Source: Sphingomonas sp. Y57 (GTDB taxonomy: Bacteria; Pseudomonadota; Alphaproteobacteria; Sphingomonadales; Sphingomonadaceae). From it: a stretch of DNA of 64,000 nucleotides. The stretch is from positions 1 through 64,000 of the forward strand of contig NZ_LDES01000085.1 of NCBI RefSeq assembly GCF_001015195.1, given 5' to 3'. Below the pieces are notes generated by a model. That model had not been told where the DNA came from and did not search any database. It saw only the letters and a list, made by a program, of their open reading frames with translations. Both the position numbers and the translations under genes were made by a program. This document shows positions 1 to 9,930 of the stretch, piece after piece (positions within the stretch are counted from its first letter, which is position 1; each line of letters opens with the position of its first letter).

Positions 1-11
1 AAATGTTCTGA

Positions 12-374
12 CGACGGACAGGCGCCAGTCTTGGTTTTGAAAGTCGTGACGTCGGAATCAGCAACGAGACAGCACAGTCGTCGATTGACATCGTCAACTA
101 CGACGTGCGCGAAGCGATTGCCGCCGCCGAGCGCGAAGCCGCGCGCTCGAGCGACCCGGCGGCGACCTTCTCGCGTGAACTGTCGGACCGGATTCTTGGC
201 CCGGATGGCATACGCAACCGATATCTCCATGATGCGGATTCCGGCCGGGCAACTTTCGACATTACCGGGCCCCTGACTTCGGTCGAACAGAACTCCGTCC
301 TGAAGAGCGGTAGATTTTCTACGGACGTGGATGGCAGCCCCGGCGATGGCGACAGCAGCTTCAAGAATCGTTAG
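12..374 (+). pseudogene. C-terminal remnant of a TraG-like conjugation protein
   Basis: The frame is open from position 12, directly after an in-frame TGA at 9-11, to the TAG at 372-374, giving about 120 residues. No good start codon with a ribosome site is visible; the GTG at 105 is the first usable one. The segment with NETAQSSIDIVNYDVREAI and later LGPDGIRNRYL and FDITGPLTS resembles, from memory, the C-terminal end of TraG-type mating-pair proteins of sphingomonad plasmids and ICEs. Either the gene entering from the left is frameshifted near position 10, or only the 3' end survives. The stop overlaps the stop of the convergent gene at 371 by a few bases. The family call is moderate and the broken state rests on the stop at 9-11. 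Confidence 0.45.
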
Positions 375-829
375 TGCTTGAAGAACCGACTAGGGTGCTG
401 AAGGCTCAGCGGGTTGCCGATGTAGAGACCTCCCGACCGTGGATCGAATATATCGGTGCCAGCACGAAGGTCTTCCATTCCTCGCTCATGTTCCTCCCAC
501 ATTCTTTTGGAGGTTCTGGCCACCGCTTCATCGGACACAGGCGTACCCTCGCCCGTCGATGAAAACCCGGCCACCCACTGCTGCACATAGCCGAGTCCAA
601 GCACCATGAGTGCCGTCATCGGAAAGAACAGGAGGTTGAGAAAACCGGCCGCCGCACTGTCGTAGAACGCCTCAAGCGGCGCGATCCTGGTCGATGTAGC
701 CATGCCAATCCACCAGACCGGAATTGCCGACCACCACAGCTTCGCGTACCACGGACGCCAGAGCCAATCGGACGGTTTCAGCCGAGGCGATGCCGGTTCG
801 GGCGCTTGAATATGGGCGGCGTTGTTCAT
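371..829 (-). CDS. Small inner-membrane protein next to the conjugation remnant
   Basis: A 152-residue protein of unknown function. Two hydrophobic stretches are visible, around residues 28-48 (WWSAIPVWWIGMA) and 60-88 (GFLNLLFFPMTALMVLGLGYV). A polar C-terminal tail of about 60 residues is rich in charged residues. The ATG at 827-829 (reverse) is preceded by a GAGGA ribosome site about 7 bases away. It lies tail to tail with the TraG-like fragment. From memory, short membrane proteins of this kind accompany traG in sphingomonad conjugative elements, so a role in the transfer region is inferred but not shown. Confidence 0.7.
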   Translation of the reverse strand: MNNAAHIQAPEPASPRLKPSDWLWRPWYAKLWWSAIPVWWIGMATSTRIAPLEAFYDSAAAGFLNLLFFPMTALMVLGLGYVQQWVAGFSSTGEGTPVSDEAVARTSKRMWEEHERGMEDLRAGTDIFDPRSGGLYIGNPLSLQHPSRFFKH

Positions 830-1426
830 CGCTATATCCTCACTGGAGGACTATAGCAGAATTCTGTCGGTGTTCCATCATTTGTGAATCGGCTCGATCT
901 GGAAACCGATTGGGAACAACGCTTCTAATCTATCGGCATTGACCCATCTTTGCGAACAGGGATCGATGTGGCGGCGTCAATTCCAGAGAGAGGGTATTGG
1001 CGCCGCCGCAATAACCGTCACCAATGTCAATGCATGACGGTCGTTCTTGCCAGTTCCGGTAAATGTCGCGGTTGGGACAGCTTTTGCGGTGTCCAACACG
1101 GACTGCGTCTCAGCCGCTTCTGCTGGGCATATGACTTACAAGGTCGGCACGAGACCGTGCATTTTCCATATCTCGAGCATCTCCATCCCCGGGCAACCCC
1201 ATTCTCGGCACCTCCGCTGATGCGAGCGGCGGCGCGACCTGTAAGGCTGGCAGTCATGATGTTTTCAAAATCTGAAGTCCGGCTAACGGCTCGGAAATCA
1301 TAAAATAGCGCATGGCACCTTCGCGCAAAAAGCCAGCGCACAACAATATCCAAGTTGGGGGTTGTTGTTGATGAAAATCCCGCGATTTCTGTCATGCTCC
1401 TCTGCAACTAAGAAGGAGGTGAGAGC
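830..1426. other. Non-coding stretch of about 600 bp
   Basis: No convincing gene is seen. The open frames here lack ribosome sites and have composition unlike the neighbours. Base composition is lower in GC than in the flanking genes. The left end must hold the promoter of the 371-829 gene and the right end that of the gene at 1427. No repeat, tRNA or element end was recognised. Confidence 0.5.
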
Positions 1427-1780
1427 ATGGGGAGCGGTAACGAGCCGGGCAACGACGAATTGAAAGAACAAGCGCTGGAAATGATGGAGCAGTCCTTGGC
1501 GATCCTATACGCCTTGCAGGAACCCGCTGCTGCCGATCTCCACGATGTGATTGAGAGGGTCATGGGGTCGTCGGGCAAGATGGGGGAAGAAGGCGAGGTA
1601 TGGGATTCTGTTTTTACCGATCTACCGCACCTGACCATGCGGGCCTTGTTCCTTCATCGCAATGACGGCTTTACCGTTGGCCAGATCGCACGCCGCCTCC
1701 GCATCAGCGAGGCCGACGCGGCGGAGCGCCTCGACCACGCTGTGCGCTATGTTCGCGCGCCTGCATCACCAAGAATATAG
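1427..1780 (+). CDS. Sigma-factor region 4-like HTH protein
   Basis: A 117-residue protein. The N-terminal 50 residues are acidic and helical (ELKEQALEMMEQSLAILYAL). Residues about 66-112 (LPHLTMRALFLHRNDG, then IARRLRISEADAAERL) match the helix-turn-helix of sigma-70 region 4. There is no region 2, so it cannot be a complete sigma factor. It is more likely a DNA-binding or sigma-interacting regulator. An excellent ribosome site (AAGGAGGTGA) lies 4-5 bases before the ATG. Small proteins of this sort are common in sphingomonad conjugative elements (from memory), which agrees with the TraG-like neighbour. The target is unknown. Confidence 0.7.
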   Translation: MGSGNEPGNDELKEQALEMMEQSLAILYALQEPAAADLHDVIERVMGSSGKMGEEGEVWDSVFTDLPHLTMRALFLHRNDGFTVGQIARRLRISEADAAERLDHAVRYVRAPASPRI

Positions 1781-1993
1781 GCAGCGCTAGCGGAAAGACA
1801 TTGCCCGGCCATTCCGCCAAAATCCATGTCGAACCGTAAGCCTTCAATGTACCTGCTGGTCCCAAACGCGAGCGGCTCCCTCTCCCATCACCTCCACCCT
1901 TTCCTCGCTGCTCCCGCACTTCACCTAACCACCACCCTTCCGCGCTGCTCGCCGCAAACAGGCTGACCTGCAGGCGTCGGAGGGGCGCCTGAC

Positions 1994-2914
1994 CTATCCC
2001 GGCAGCAATTGCTTCTCCAACGCGGCAACAAGCTCCTGCCTCTTGCCAGGGTCCAACCGGTCCAGGTTACGTTGCTTCCACAAGACCGCGGGCAGTCGCC
2101 TCGCCTCATCAATGCCCGCAAGCGCCCAGTCCGGTTCACCACGCTTGAAGCCGACAAGGAATTGCCGATGAGTGTCAGGCATCCCGGCAACCATGCGCGC
2201 GATGATGTCTTCACGCGCTGATTCCAGTTCCGCCAGAGTGATCGGCTGGTGAGTCATTCCGACGAAACCGCGCTCGAACTCCTCGGCGAGCGGTTTACGG
2301 GCGGGAGCGAGAACCTCGGCCATCGGGCGATTATGGCTGGCGAGGTAGACGAGAAATGCACGTCGCAAATCGTCTGTGACGCCTTCGTTCGCCAGCAAGT
2401 CGCGGACGTCGAAGAGGTCGCGAGGGTGCTGCCGGTCGAGCGCCGCCACGATTTTTCCCGCATAGAGATCGGCGAAGGACACCACCTGAATCTCAGCAAA
2501 ACCAAAGGCGTCCTCGACTGCGGGAACGACACCCATAACGACGGGATCATAGACCGTCCCGCGCAACACTGGCGTGACCTCGATCTTGATCTGCACATCA
2601 TCCGCACGAACGATGAGCTTGGTGACGATTTTTTCGTCAGCGGAACGCGACGCATGAATCCTGGCTCCGACCAGTCCTTCCTCGATGCGTTCCTTGATCC
2701 GCAGCATCGCCGCATCGATCGTGGCGAGCGAGGTCGCGCGGTCCTCGATCGGCAGATAGGTGAGGTCGATGTCCACCGAAAGTCGCGGCAGGTCACGCAC
2801 GAACAGATTGATCGCTGTTCCGCCTTTCAGCGCGAAGATATCCTCCTTCGCGACGTGAGGCATAACACGCAGAAGAAGAGCGACCTGTCTCCGGTAGCCG
2901 TCGAGAAACGCCAT
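1994..2914 (-). CDS. abiEii: AbiEii-type nucleotidyltransferase toxin
   Basis: A 306-residue toxin of the type IV AbiE toxin-antitoxin and phage abortive-infection system. The nucleotidyltransferase core is visible: LKGGTAIN near residue 30, then SVDIDLTYLP with the paired aspartates about 15 residues later. Further on is the family segment FADLYAGKIVAALDRQHPRD. In the family this fold transfers nucleotides and stops growth when its antitoxin fails. The frame is open further upstream to 3052, but the ATG at 2914 lies 4 bases after the stop of the antitoxin gene and starts at the conserved N-terminus, so it is preferred. Co-transcribed with abiEi. Confidence 0.88.
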   Translation of the reverse strand: MAFLDGYRRQVALLLRVMPHVAKEDIFALKGGTAINLFVRDLPRLSVDIDLTYLPIEDRATSLATIDAAMLRIKERIEEGLVGARIHASRSADEKIVTKLIVRADDVQIKIEVTPVLRGTVYDPVVMGVVPAVEDAFGFAEIQVVSFADLYAGKIVAALDRQHPRDLFDVRDLLANEGVTDDLRRAFLVYLASHNRPMAEVLAPARKPLAEEFERGFVGMTHQPITLAELESAREDIIARMVAGMPDTHRQFLVGFKRGEPDWALAGIDEARRLPAVLWKQRNLDRLDPGKRQELVAALEKQLLPG

Positions 2915-2918
2915 ACAG

Positions 2919-3713
2919 CTATTCTCCCGCCAGGTCGGAGGGCACGGTGATGTTGTAGCGCCGGTCGAGCTTCCCTCCTTTGACCAGGACGCGTTTGCCC
3001 GATCCGAGATCCAGGCGGGAAACATCGAGCTTCGAACGCCAGGCATGGCCATGGCGATCCGCGAAGAAGAGGAAGAGACGCTTCACTTTTACGCTCGCGC
3101 ACGCCTCAAGAAGTGTCTGAAGGCGACGTGGGCTGAGGTGGCTCATTCCTTCCATCAGCATGTCGACCTGATGGAAGCTCTCATGGGGAAGCTCATCGAG
3201 CAGTTCGAGAACGGCGCGTTCCTTGCTCGAACAGCGGATCGGCAAGGTCGTGCCGGCGGTGCTGGACATCCGGGGCGCAGGCTCGGGAGGAATCTCGCCG
3301 TCGACTGGAAACAGCCGGAGGCTGTTATGCCAGCGGAACGAGACATCGAGTGGCAGGCTGTCGAGCCATGTCGGCGGCCGGCTTGGCCCATAGAGATGGA
3401 CTTCGCGCACCGTTATGGAGAGATAATGAGCGTAGCCCTGCTGTTCGAGCGCTGTGCGCCCGCCAACTGTCAAAGGCAGGTCCAACAGGGATTGCAGTGA
3501 GATAACGGCCTGTTCCCAGGTGAGCGGTCCACGCGAGCGGCGATAGACGCGCCGGGTCGGGCTATCGAGCCATCCCGCGCGAACATATTGGCTCCGCAGC
3601 GATGATGAGTAACCATGGGCTTCCATCCATGCCGCGTCGACCAGCAGGCTCTCTGGGAGATCCCGTTGCAGCCGGTTTAATTTTCCTAATGTTTGCGAAG
3701 CCATGCTATGCAT
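2919..3713 (-). CDS. abiEi: AbiEi-type antitoxin / transcriptional autorepressor
   Basis: A 264-residue partner of the AbiEii toxin. The N-terminal part (about residues 10-65) looks like a winged helix; the segment with SLRSQYVRAGWLDSPTRRVYRR is typical of the AbiEi N-terminal domain. The C-terminal domain carries ERAVLELLDELPHESFHQV and ends near the stop at 2919. In this family the antitoxin represses its own promoter by binding inverted repeats and counteracts the toxin without direct binding. ATG codons at 3713 and 3704 are both possible; neither has a strong ribosome site. An AT-rich 12-bp palindrome lies 35 bp upstream and is a candidate operator. Confidence 0.85.
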   Translation of the reverse strand: MHSMASQTLGKLNRLQRDLPESLLVDAAWMEAHGYSSSLRSQYVRAGWLDSPTRRVYRRSRGPLTWEQAVISLQSLLDLPLTVGGRTALEQQGYAHYLSITVREVHLYGPSRPPTWLDSLPLDVSFRWHNSLRLFPVDGEIPPEPAPRMSSTAGTTLPIRCSSKERAVLELLDELPHESFHQVDMLMEGMSHLSPRRLQTLLEACASVKVKRLFLFFADRHGHAWRSKLDVSRLDLGSGKRVLVKGGKLDRRYNITVPSDLAGE

Positions 3714-3747
3714 TTTGACAGATTGGGAAACTACTGTCGAGTTTATT

Positions 3748-3759
3748 AATTTCGAAATT
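3748..3759. promoter_or_regulatory. Perfect AT-rich palindrome upstream of abiEi
   Basis: AATTTCGAAATT is a perfect 12-bp palindrome 35 bp before the abiEi start, in the only AT-rich patch nearby. AbiEi antitoxins are known to autorepress through inverted repeats at their promoters, so this is a plausible operator. A second repeat unit was not identified. Confidence 0.35.
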
Positions 3760-3897
3760 GGCTAAGCCTTGCTTGGCATTATCAGAGCTCGGCAAACTGG
3801 ATCGTGCGACCGTAGGTCAATACACTTATCCGCCCTAGGCATGGCGATTCGCGGGCCAATTGACGGGATGCGCAACACGGCGACACCGACAGGACTG

Positions 3898-4689
3898 TCA
3901 AGGACTGCGCCGTTTCGCCCTGTGGCGCGGGCGGCGGGGTCCAGCCTCAATGATCCCTTGGTCGTTTCGAAGGATCTGCGCGTCGATGAGCGCCCTGGCG
4001 ACAAGCTCTGAGCGCTTGTAGACGCCGTAACGCTGCTTTGCGTGGGAGACGAAATAGCGCACCGAGGTCTCGCTCAGACCGAGTATCTGGCTGATCTCCC
4101 AATCGCTCTTGCCGACGGCGACCAATGCCGTGCATTGAGCTTCGCGGCGCGTGAGCCTGGGTACGTCATGTCCGCGCGAGGCATGATGTAGTCTGAGGCC
4201 CGCCTTGAACCCGAAGGCAGCGACGATGTGGAGCGTCGTCAGTAGCGATGGCGAAGCCATGATCGGCTCCGCGCGTGCGAAAGTGCAAGACGCATGGGAT
4301 TCGCTCGGTATGTGGAGCGGCACGGTGACACCGTGGACGAGACCATGCAGCCGCGCTTCTTCGAACAGGGCTGATTGTGTGCCTGTGAGATCGACATAAC
4401 CGGGAATCTCGTCCCAGCTGAACGGGCGGTCCAGCAACTGGCTCACCTCATAGACTGGATCGATGACGTACGCGTGGCTCTCGGTGTAGAAACGCACGAA
4501 CTCCGCCGGATAGTTGGTAATAACCAGCGCCCGTTCGACCAAGCGTGGGAGGCCGCCATGTTGGATCATCGCGACATAGGGGAAGCCCATTTTCGTGGCG
4601 GCATCAGCTAAGGCGGCGAGCAGCGCTTCCATTGAAGAAGCGGCATTGAAGCGTGAGAGTGTCTCACGCATTCTGGCATTGACATACAT
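3898..4689 (-). CDS. LuxR-family receptor with autoinducer-binding domain (LuxR solo)
   Basis: A 263-residue transcription factor. Residues about 15-165 form an autoinducer-binding domain and residues about 178-235 a LuxR HTH (LTRREAQCTALVAVGKSDWE, then LGLSETSVRYF). The ligand-pocket residues align with TraR without gaps: Tyr68 (Y61), Asp77-Pro78 (D70-P71), Trp92 (W85), Gly120 (G113). Phe64 replaces the usual Trp57. A strong AAGGAGGA ribosome site lies about 4 bases before the ATG. No LuxI-type synthase is visible in the window, so it is a solo receptor sensing an external or chromosomally made signal, or a different ligand. It is transcribed in the same direction as the exporter operon at 4984-11396. 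Confidence 0.88.
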   Translation of the reverse strand: MYVNARMRETLSRFNAASSMEALLAALADAATKMGFPYVAMIQHGGLPRLVERALVITNYPAEFVRFYTESHAYVIDPVYEVSQLLDRPFSWDEIPGYVDLTGTQSALFEEARLHGLVHGVTVPLHIPSESHASCTFARAEPIMASPSLLTTLHIVAAFGFKAGLRLHHASRGHDVPRLTRREAQCTALVAVGKSDWEISQILGLSETSVRYFVSHAKQRYGVYKRSELVARALIDAQILRNDQGIIEAGPRRPRHRAKRRSP

Positions 4690-4983
4690 GGCATCCTCCT
4701 TGGGTTGTGTTGGCCGTGCACCGGCAAACGTGCCAGAAGAAGCCGTTGTGATACCTATGGGAGATAGGGGGCATTCACAGCCGTCAGCCAGCGCTATGGC
4801 TGACGCGTGAGGCTGCTAGGGCAATCGTGGATTCGCTGTTTCGAAAACCTGGCTCAGGATCCGCGACACCGCCGCCGGTATTATTCTCCTGCGAAACCTG
4901 CGCGGAACCGTTCGGCAATCGTTAGTCTGAAGCATCGTTACGATGTCCCACGCAATTTGGTGTTCTGACATTCGACTGCCTCC

Positions 4984-6108
4984 TCACGCCATCGTGCCGA
5001 TGGTTCGCCGGAACCGCGCCAACGCAATGGCGAAGAAGATCGCGCCGATAGCAATGATAGCCAGGAACTGGGGCCAGACCACGTCAAAGCCCGCGCCCCG
5101 GTAAAGGATGGCCTGCGCCATCTTCACGAAATGGGTGGTGGGCGCGGCCAACATGACCGTCTGGACGAACTCCGGCATGCTTTCGCGCGGCGTCGAACCG
5201 CCGGACAGCATCTGCAACGGCAGCAGCACCAGCATCAGCAACAAGCCGAACTGCGGCATGGAGCGCGCGATCGTCCCCATGAAGATGCCGATGGAGGTCG
5301 TGGCGAACAGGTGCAGCCCCGCTCCGGCGAGGAACAGCGCGATCGACCCTTCGACGGGAACGGACAGTACCCCTTCCACCATCACGAAAAGCGCGAAAGC
5401 GCAGGCGACCAGGACAACGAGCCCCATGGCCCAGACCTTGCTGGCCATGATCTCGAACGGCGTCACCGGCATCACTAGCAGGTGTTCGATCGTGCCGTGC
5501 TCGCGCTCGCGGATCAGGGCCGCGCCCGTCAGCACGATCGACAGCATGGTGACGCTGTTGATGATTTCCATGACCGCGCCGAACCAGCTTTGCGCCAGCG
5601 TAGGATTGAACCGCACGCGCAGCGCCAGCTCGACCGGGACCGGCGTGCTCGCACGCGTGCCTTTCATGAATTCGGCAACTTCGCCCTGCACGATCTGCTG
5701 GATGTAGCCGCCGCCCGTGAAAGCCTGGCTCATCCGCGTAGCGTCAACGTTGAGCTGCAAGCCGGGTTGGCGTCCCGCAAGTACGTCTCGCTGAAAATCG
5801 GGCGGGATGTCGAGAGCGAACGTATAGCGCCCGGCATCCAGCCCCTTGTCCACTTCGTTCAGTCCCACGATCGAAGGGGGCGTGAAGTGCGGCGGATAAA
5901 AGGCGCCGGTTATCCGGCTGGAAAGCTGCGACTGGTCTTCATCGACGATCGCGATAGGCGCCTTGTGCAGCGTTTCCGGCATGGCGGTTGCCGCGACGTA
6001 GATCCCCACCGAGAACGAATAGAGGATCAGGAACAGCATCATCGGATCGCGCCACAGGCTGCGCAGTTCCTTGATGCCGAGCCGGTAGATGTTGGCCGCG
6101 TGGCGCAT
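4984..6108 (-). CDS. ABC-2 type permease (YhhJ/YbhR-like), last gene of the exporter operon
   Basis: A 374-residue inner-membrane permease. One transmembrane helix near residue 25 is followed by a large periplasmic domain (about residues 45-185). Five C-terminal helices begin at IINSVTMLSIVLTGAALI, with the family segment REREHGTIEHLLVMPV. This is the ABC-2 topology of drug and solute exporters such as E. coli YhhJ and YbhR. The ATG at 6108 is separated from the upstream TGA by one base, implying coupling, and is preferred to an upstream ATG inside rbbA. It should pair with the permease half of the RbbA-like protein. Substrate is not predictable. Confidence 0.88.
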   Translation of the reverse strand: MRHAANIYRLGIKELRSLWRDPMMLFLILYSFSVGIYVAATAMPETLHKAPIAIVDEDQSQLSSRITGAFYPPHFTPPSIVGLNEVDKGLDAGRYTFALDIPPDFQRDVLAGRQPGLQLNVDATRMSQAFTGGGYIQQIVQGEVAEFMKGTRASTPVPVELALRVRFNPTLAQSWFGAVMEIINSVTMLSIVLTGAALIREREHGTIEHLLVMPVTPFEIMASKVWAMGLVVLVACAFALFVMVEGVLSVPVEGSIALFLAGAGLHLFATTSIGIFMGTIARSMPQFGLLLMLVLLPLQMLSGGSTPRESMPEFVQTVMLAAPTTHFVKMAQAILYRGAGFDVVWPQFLAIIAIGAIFFAIALARFRRTIGTMA

Positions 6109-6109
6109 A

Positions 6110-8860
6110 TCAGCTCTCCTGCTTACGCAGCAACGCGACACACAGCGCCAGGATGACGGGAAACGTCGCGAACAGCACGAGAAGGTCAGGCCAGAGGTCG
6201 GCGAAGCCCAGCCCCTTGGAAAAGACGCCGCGGCAGATGGTGACGAACCAGGTCGCGGGATATATCGATCCGATCACCGCGCCCGCCCCCTCGAGCGAGG
6301 ACACCGGGTTGATCAGGCCGGAAAACTGCACGGCGGGCAGGATCGTGCCGATGGCGGTGGCGAACATCGCGGCAATCTGGCTGCGCATGAAGATGGAGAA
6401 CAGCAGGCCGATGGCCGTCGCCGACAGCGTATAGAAGAGAGCGCCCAGCGTCATCGCGAGGAAACTGCCCGTCAACGGCACACCGAACATCGTGACGGCG
6501 AGGAACACCAGCAAGACATAGTTCAGCATGGCGAGCGCGACATAGGGAAGCTGCTTGCCCAGCAGGAATTCCACCTTGCTGATCGGCGTCACGTAGAAAT
6601 TGACGATGGAACCCAGCTCCTTTTCCCGCACCACGCTCAAAGCCGTCAGCATCGCCGGGAACAAGAGCAGCATCATCGGAATCACGGCCGGCGCGATGGC
6701 TACAAGGCTTTTCACGTCCGGATTGTAACGATAGCGCAGCTCGATATTGACGAGACCCATCGATGGCCGCGCACCTGTTTCCTGCACGGCCATTTCACTG
6801 AGCCAGTGGGCATGCAGGGCCTGGACATAGCCTTGCACGGTCTCGGCCCGCTGCGGCATGGCGCCATCGACCCATACACCGATCTGCACCGGCACGCCCC
6901 GGCGCAGGTCGCGCGCGAAATTGGGCGGAATCTCCAGGGCCACGCTCAGTTCGCCCGAGCGCATCCGCCGGTCCAACTGGCTATAGTCGGTGATCGGCGG
7001 CCGTTCGATGAAATAGCGCGATCCGGCCAGGTTGAGGACGTAGTTCTCGCTGGTGGTCGTGCCGTCGCGGTCCAGCACGGCGAACGGCAAGTCCTCCACG
7101 TCCATGCTGATGCCATAGCCCATGATGAACATCAGGATGACGCTGCCCAGCAGGGCCAGGGTGGCGCGGATGGGATCGCGGCGCAATTCCAGCCCTTCGC
7201 GCCGGGCATAGCTCATCATCCGGCGCCGCATGAACCATGGGGAGCGGGCCGGTGCAGCCGAAATGTCCTGATCGGCCGCGGCAGGCGCGCCCGCAGGAAC
7301 CGGATCGTCCCTCTTTTCTGTCGGCGTCTCGCCGCTCGCATCCTGAAGATAGGCGATGAACGCTTCTTCCAGGTCCGCCGCGCCGCGGTTCTCGACAATG
7401 GCGGCGGGGGTGTCGCTGACCAGCACCTTGCCCGCATGCATCAGCGATATGCGGTCGCACCGCTCCGCTTCGTTCATGAAGTGCGTGGAAATGAAGATCG
7501 TCACCTTGTCGCGCCGGGACAGGTCGATCATCATCTGCCAGAACTGGTCCCGCGCGATCGGATCGACGCCGGACGTCGGTTCATCCAGGATCAGCATTTC
7601 CGGCTTGTGGATCATGGCGACGGCTAGGCTGAGCCGCTGGCGCTGGCCCAGCGGCAAGGCGCCGGGCAACGCATCCATGATGCCATCCAGGCCGAACCGC
7701 TGCGCCATTTCCCTCACGCGGGCCGGCACTTCCCCGGCGGGAACATGGAAGAGCTGGGCATGCAGCTCGAGGTTCTGCCGGACCGTCAGTTCCGAGTAGA
7801 GCGAGAAGGCCTGGCTCATATAGCCAACGCGCCGGCGCGTCGCCATGTCGTCATTCTCGACCTCGCGGCCGAACAGCCAGGCCTGGCCTTCGCTGGCTTT
7901 CAGCAGGCCGGTCAGCATCTTCATGGTGGTCGACTTGCCGCAGCCGTTGGAGCCGAGGAATCCAAAGATCTCGCCGCGCTCGATGCGAAAATCGACATGA
8001 TCGACTGCCGTGAAATCACCGAAACGCATGGTGAGCCCCTGCGCCTCGATGGCGATCTCGGCCTCGCCGCCGTCGCTGCGCGGCGGAATCTCCACCGGCT
8101 TGTGCCCGCGGCGGCGCTCCTCGGGAAGCATCGAGATAAACGCCTGTTCCAGCGACTGTTCGCCGGTGCGTGCATAGAAGTCGGCTGCGGTGCCGGTGGC
8201 CAGCACCTTTCCCGCGTCCATCGCGATTAGCCAGTCGAAGCGTTCGGCCTCTTCCATATAGGCCGTGGCGACCAGCACGCTCATGTGCGGGCGGTTCGCG
8301 CGGATGCGGTCGATCAGATCCCAGAATTGCGCGCGCGACATGGGATCGACGCCGGTTGTCGGCTCATCCAGCAGCAGGAAATCGGGATCGTGGATGAGCG
8401 CGCAGCACAAGCCGAGCTTCTGCTTCATGCCGCCCGAAAGCTTGCCCGCCGGGCGCTTGCGGAACGGCGCGAGGCCCGTGCTTTCGGTGAGGTCGGCAAT
8501 GCGGCGCTCGCGTTCGGCCGCGTCCTGCCCGAACAACCGCCCGAAGAATTCGAGATTTTCGTCGATGGAGAGCGTAGGATAGAGGTTCTTGCCCAGCCCC
8601 TGCGGCATATAGGCGATGCGCGGACACACGGCGTTGCGGTGGCGGGCCTCGGCCATGTCGCCGCCCAGCACCTCGACCCGGCCCTCCTGGATGGCTCGCG
8701 CGCCCGCGATCAGGGAAAACAGGCTGGACTTGCCGACGCCGTCCGGGCCGATCATCGCCACCATGCGCCCGGCGGGGATTTCAAGATTCACATCATCGAG
8801 CGCCAGCACCTTGCCGTAATGCAGGCTCACGCCCGAAACGCGGGCGACAGCTTCCGTCAT
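6110..8860 (-). CDS. rbbA: RbbA-like fusion: two ABC ATPase domains plus ABC-2 permease
   Basis: A 916-residue fusion. ATPase 1 has Walker [10 protein letters not shown] (about residue 38), signature LSGGMKQK and Walker [13 protein letters not shown]. ATPase 2 has [21 protein letters not shown] and a degenerate signature LPLGQRQRL. The C-terminal third is an ABC-2 permease with a first helix, a periplasmic domain and five helices (with [16 protein letters not shown]). This order matches E. coli RbbA (YhiH), about 911 residues. The ATG at 8860 overlaps the stop of the upstream HlyD gene as ATGA; an ATG at 8893 is possible but less likely. Despite the E. coli name (ribosome-bound ATPase), its place in a yhiI-rbbA-yhhJ-like operon points to export. 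Confidence 0.9.
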   Translation of the reverse strand: MTEAVARVSGVSLHYGKVLALDDVNLEIPAGRMVAMIGPDGVGKSSLFSLIAGARAIQEGRVEVLGGDMAEARHRNAVCPRIAYMPQGLGKNLYPTLSIDENLEFFGRLFGQDAAERERRIADLTESTGLAPFRKRPAGKLSGGMKQKLGLCCALIHDPDFLLLDEPTTGVDPMSRAQFWDLIDRIRANRPHMSVLVATAYMEEAERFDWLIAMDAGKVLATGTAADFYARTGEQSLEQAFISMLPEERRRGHKPVEIPPRSDGGEAEIAIEAQGLTMRFGDFTAVDHVDFRIERGEIFGFLGSNGCGKSTTMKMLTGLLKASEGQAWLFGREVENDDMATRRRVGYMSQAFSLYSELTVRQNLELHAQLFHVPAGEVPARVREMAQRFGLDGIMDALPGALPLGQRQRLSLAVAMIHKPEMLILDEPTSGVDPIARDQFWQMMIDLSRRDKVTIFISTHFMNEAERCDRISLMHAGKVLVSDTPAAIVENRGAADLEEAFIAYLQDASGETPTEKRDDPVPAGAPAAADQDISAAPARSPWFMRRRMMSYARREGLELRRDPIRATLALLGSVILMFIMGYGISMDVEDLPFAVLDRDGTTTSENYVLNLAGSRYFIERPPITDYSQLDRRMRSGELSVALEIPPNFARDLRRGVPVQIGVWVDGAMPQRAETVQGYVQALHAHWLSEMAVQETGARPSMGLVNIELRYRYNPDVKSLVAIAPAVIPMMLLLFPAMLTALSVVREKELGSIVNFYVTPISKVEFLLGKQLPYVALAMLNYVLLVFLAVTMFGVPLTGSFLAMTLGALFYTLSATAIGLLFSIFMRSQIAAMFATAIGTILPAVQFSGLINPVSSLEGAGAVIGSIYPATWFVTICRGVFSKGLGFADLWPDLLVLFATFPVILALCVALLRKQES

Positions 8861-9930
8861 TGCGGCACGTTGACGGTCAGTTTCGCGGGCCATTCGGATT
8901 TCGGATCGATCCGCACATAGGCCATGCCCGGAAGGCCGGTCTTGACCTGGGTGATATAGCGATCGAGCAACTTGCGATCGATCTGCGCCTTCACGCGGAA
9001 CATCAGTTTCTGGCGCTCGCTTTGCGTCTCCACCGTCTTGGGCGTGAACTGGGCCACATCGGCAACGAAGCTGACTTTCGCAGGGATCGCACGATCCGGA
9101 AGCGCATCGAGCACGATGCGTACATCGCTGCCCAGCGCCACCTTGCCCGCGACCGTTTCCGGCAGGAAGAAGGTCATGTAGACGTCGCCCAGATTGACCA
9201 GGTTGAGCACGCGCCCGCCGCCACCCACGACTTCGCCCGGCTGGGCGACGCGATATTGCACGCGGCCGGCCGTCGGCGCCTTGAGGTCGCTGTCGCGGAT
9301 ATCGGCCTCGATCCGCTGGATGGTGGCGCGCACGGCATCGACCTGCGAACGCGCGCCGATCACCTGGTTGCGCGCCGTCGTGATCGCCGCGTCGACGGCC
9401 GCGAGTTGGGCGCGAGCGGCCTCCACTGCCGCCGCCGCGCCTTCGACGCGGGCCTGATCGTCATCCCGTTCCTGCACGGCGGTCGCACCTTCTCGCGCCA
9501 GCGTTTCCGATCGCGCCAGCCGCTTGCGCGCCGCGTTCAGCTCCGCCTCACGCTGGCGGACGCCGGCGAGAGCCGCCGCCCGGTTGCTCTGCTGCTGCGC
9601 GACCTGGCTGGTCGCGATCTGGATGCCGTTCAGCGCCTGCGCCAGTTGCGCTTCGGCTTCGGCCCTCTGGGCACTCAGCACGTCCGTATCCATATGGGCG
9701 ACGACTTGCCCCGCCTGCACGAACGCGCCTTCGTCGACCAGGATTTCGCGGATGCGGCCGGGCGATTTGGCGGAAACGTCGATTTCAACCGCTTCGATCC
9801 GGCCGTTACCGCCGACGATGCCTTCGGGCAAATCGCCGGGCTTGAGCACCTGCCAAAGGAGCAGAGCTACAACGACGAGCGCCGCCGCGATGCCGCCCCT
9901 GATGAGCCATGTCTTCCGGGACGCCGTCAT
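8857..9930 (-). CDS. HlyD-family periplasmic adaptor (YhiI-like)
   Basis: A 357-residue membrane fusion protein. A single N-terminal anchor (residues 11-28, [18 protein letters not shown]) is followed by a lipoyl half-motif ([19 protein letters not shown]). A long alpha-helical hairpin (about residues 85-215, rich in Ala, Arg, Glu and Gln) comes next. The second lipoyl half and beta-barrel begin at [15 protein letters not shown]. It bridges the two inner-membrane permeases to the outer-membrane channel encoded just upstream. Its ATG overlaps the upstream stop (ATGA at 9927-9930), and its own stop overlaps the next start. Such four-base overlaps through the operon argue for strict co-expression. 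Confidence 0.9.
   Translation of the reverse strand: MTASRKTWLIRGGIAAALVVVALLLWQVLKPGDLPEGIVGGNGRIEAVEIDVSAKSPGRIREILVDEGAFVQAGQVVAHMDTDVLSAQRAEAEAQLAQALNGIQIATSQVAQQQSNRAAALAGVRQREAELNAARKRLARSETLAREGATAVQERDDDQARVEGAAAAVEAARAQLAAVDAAITTARNQVIGARSQVDAVRATIQRIEADIRDSDLKAPTAGRVQYRVAQPGEVVGGGGRVLNLVNLGDVYMTFFLPETVAGKVALGSDVRIVLDALPDRAIPAKVSFVADVAQFTPKTVETQSERQKLMFRVKAQIDRKLLDRYITQVKTGLPGMAYVRIDPKSEWPAKLTVNVPQ

Noticed and set aside
950-1303. 117-codon plus-strand frame in the left intergenic region
   Set aside because: No ribosome site, no recognisable fold, and residue use unlike the neighbouring genes; treated as non-coding.
4705-4745. Possible lux box (GCAC-N8-GTGC) upstream of the luxR gene
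   Set aside because: Only four matching bases per arm; lacks the CTG-N-CAG pattern of known lux boxes; chance is likely.
6089-7627. Long plus-strand open frame opposite rbbA
   Set aside because: Same reason: antisense shadow rich in His, Arg, Gln and Glu, overlapping a coupled operon.
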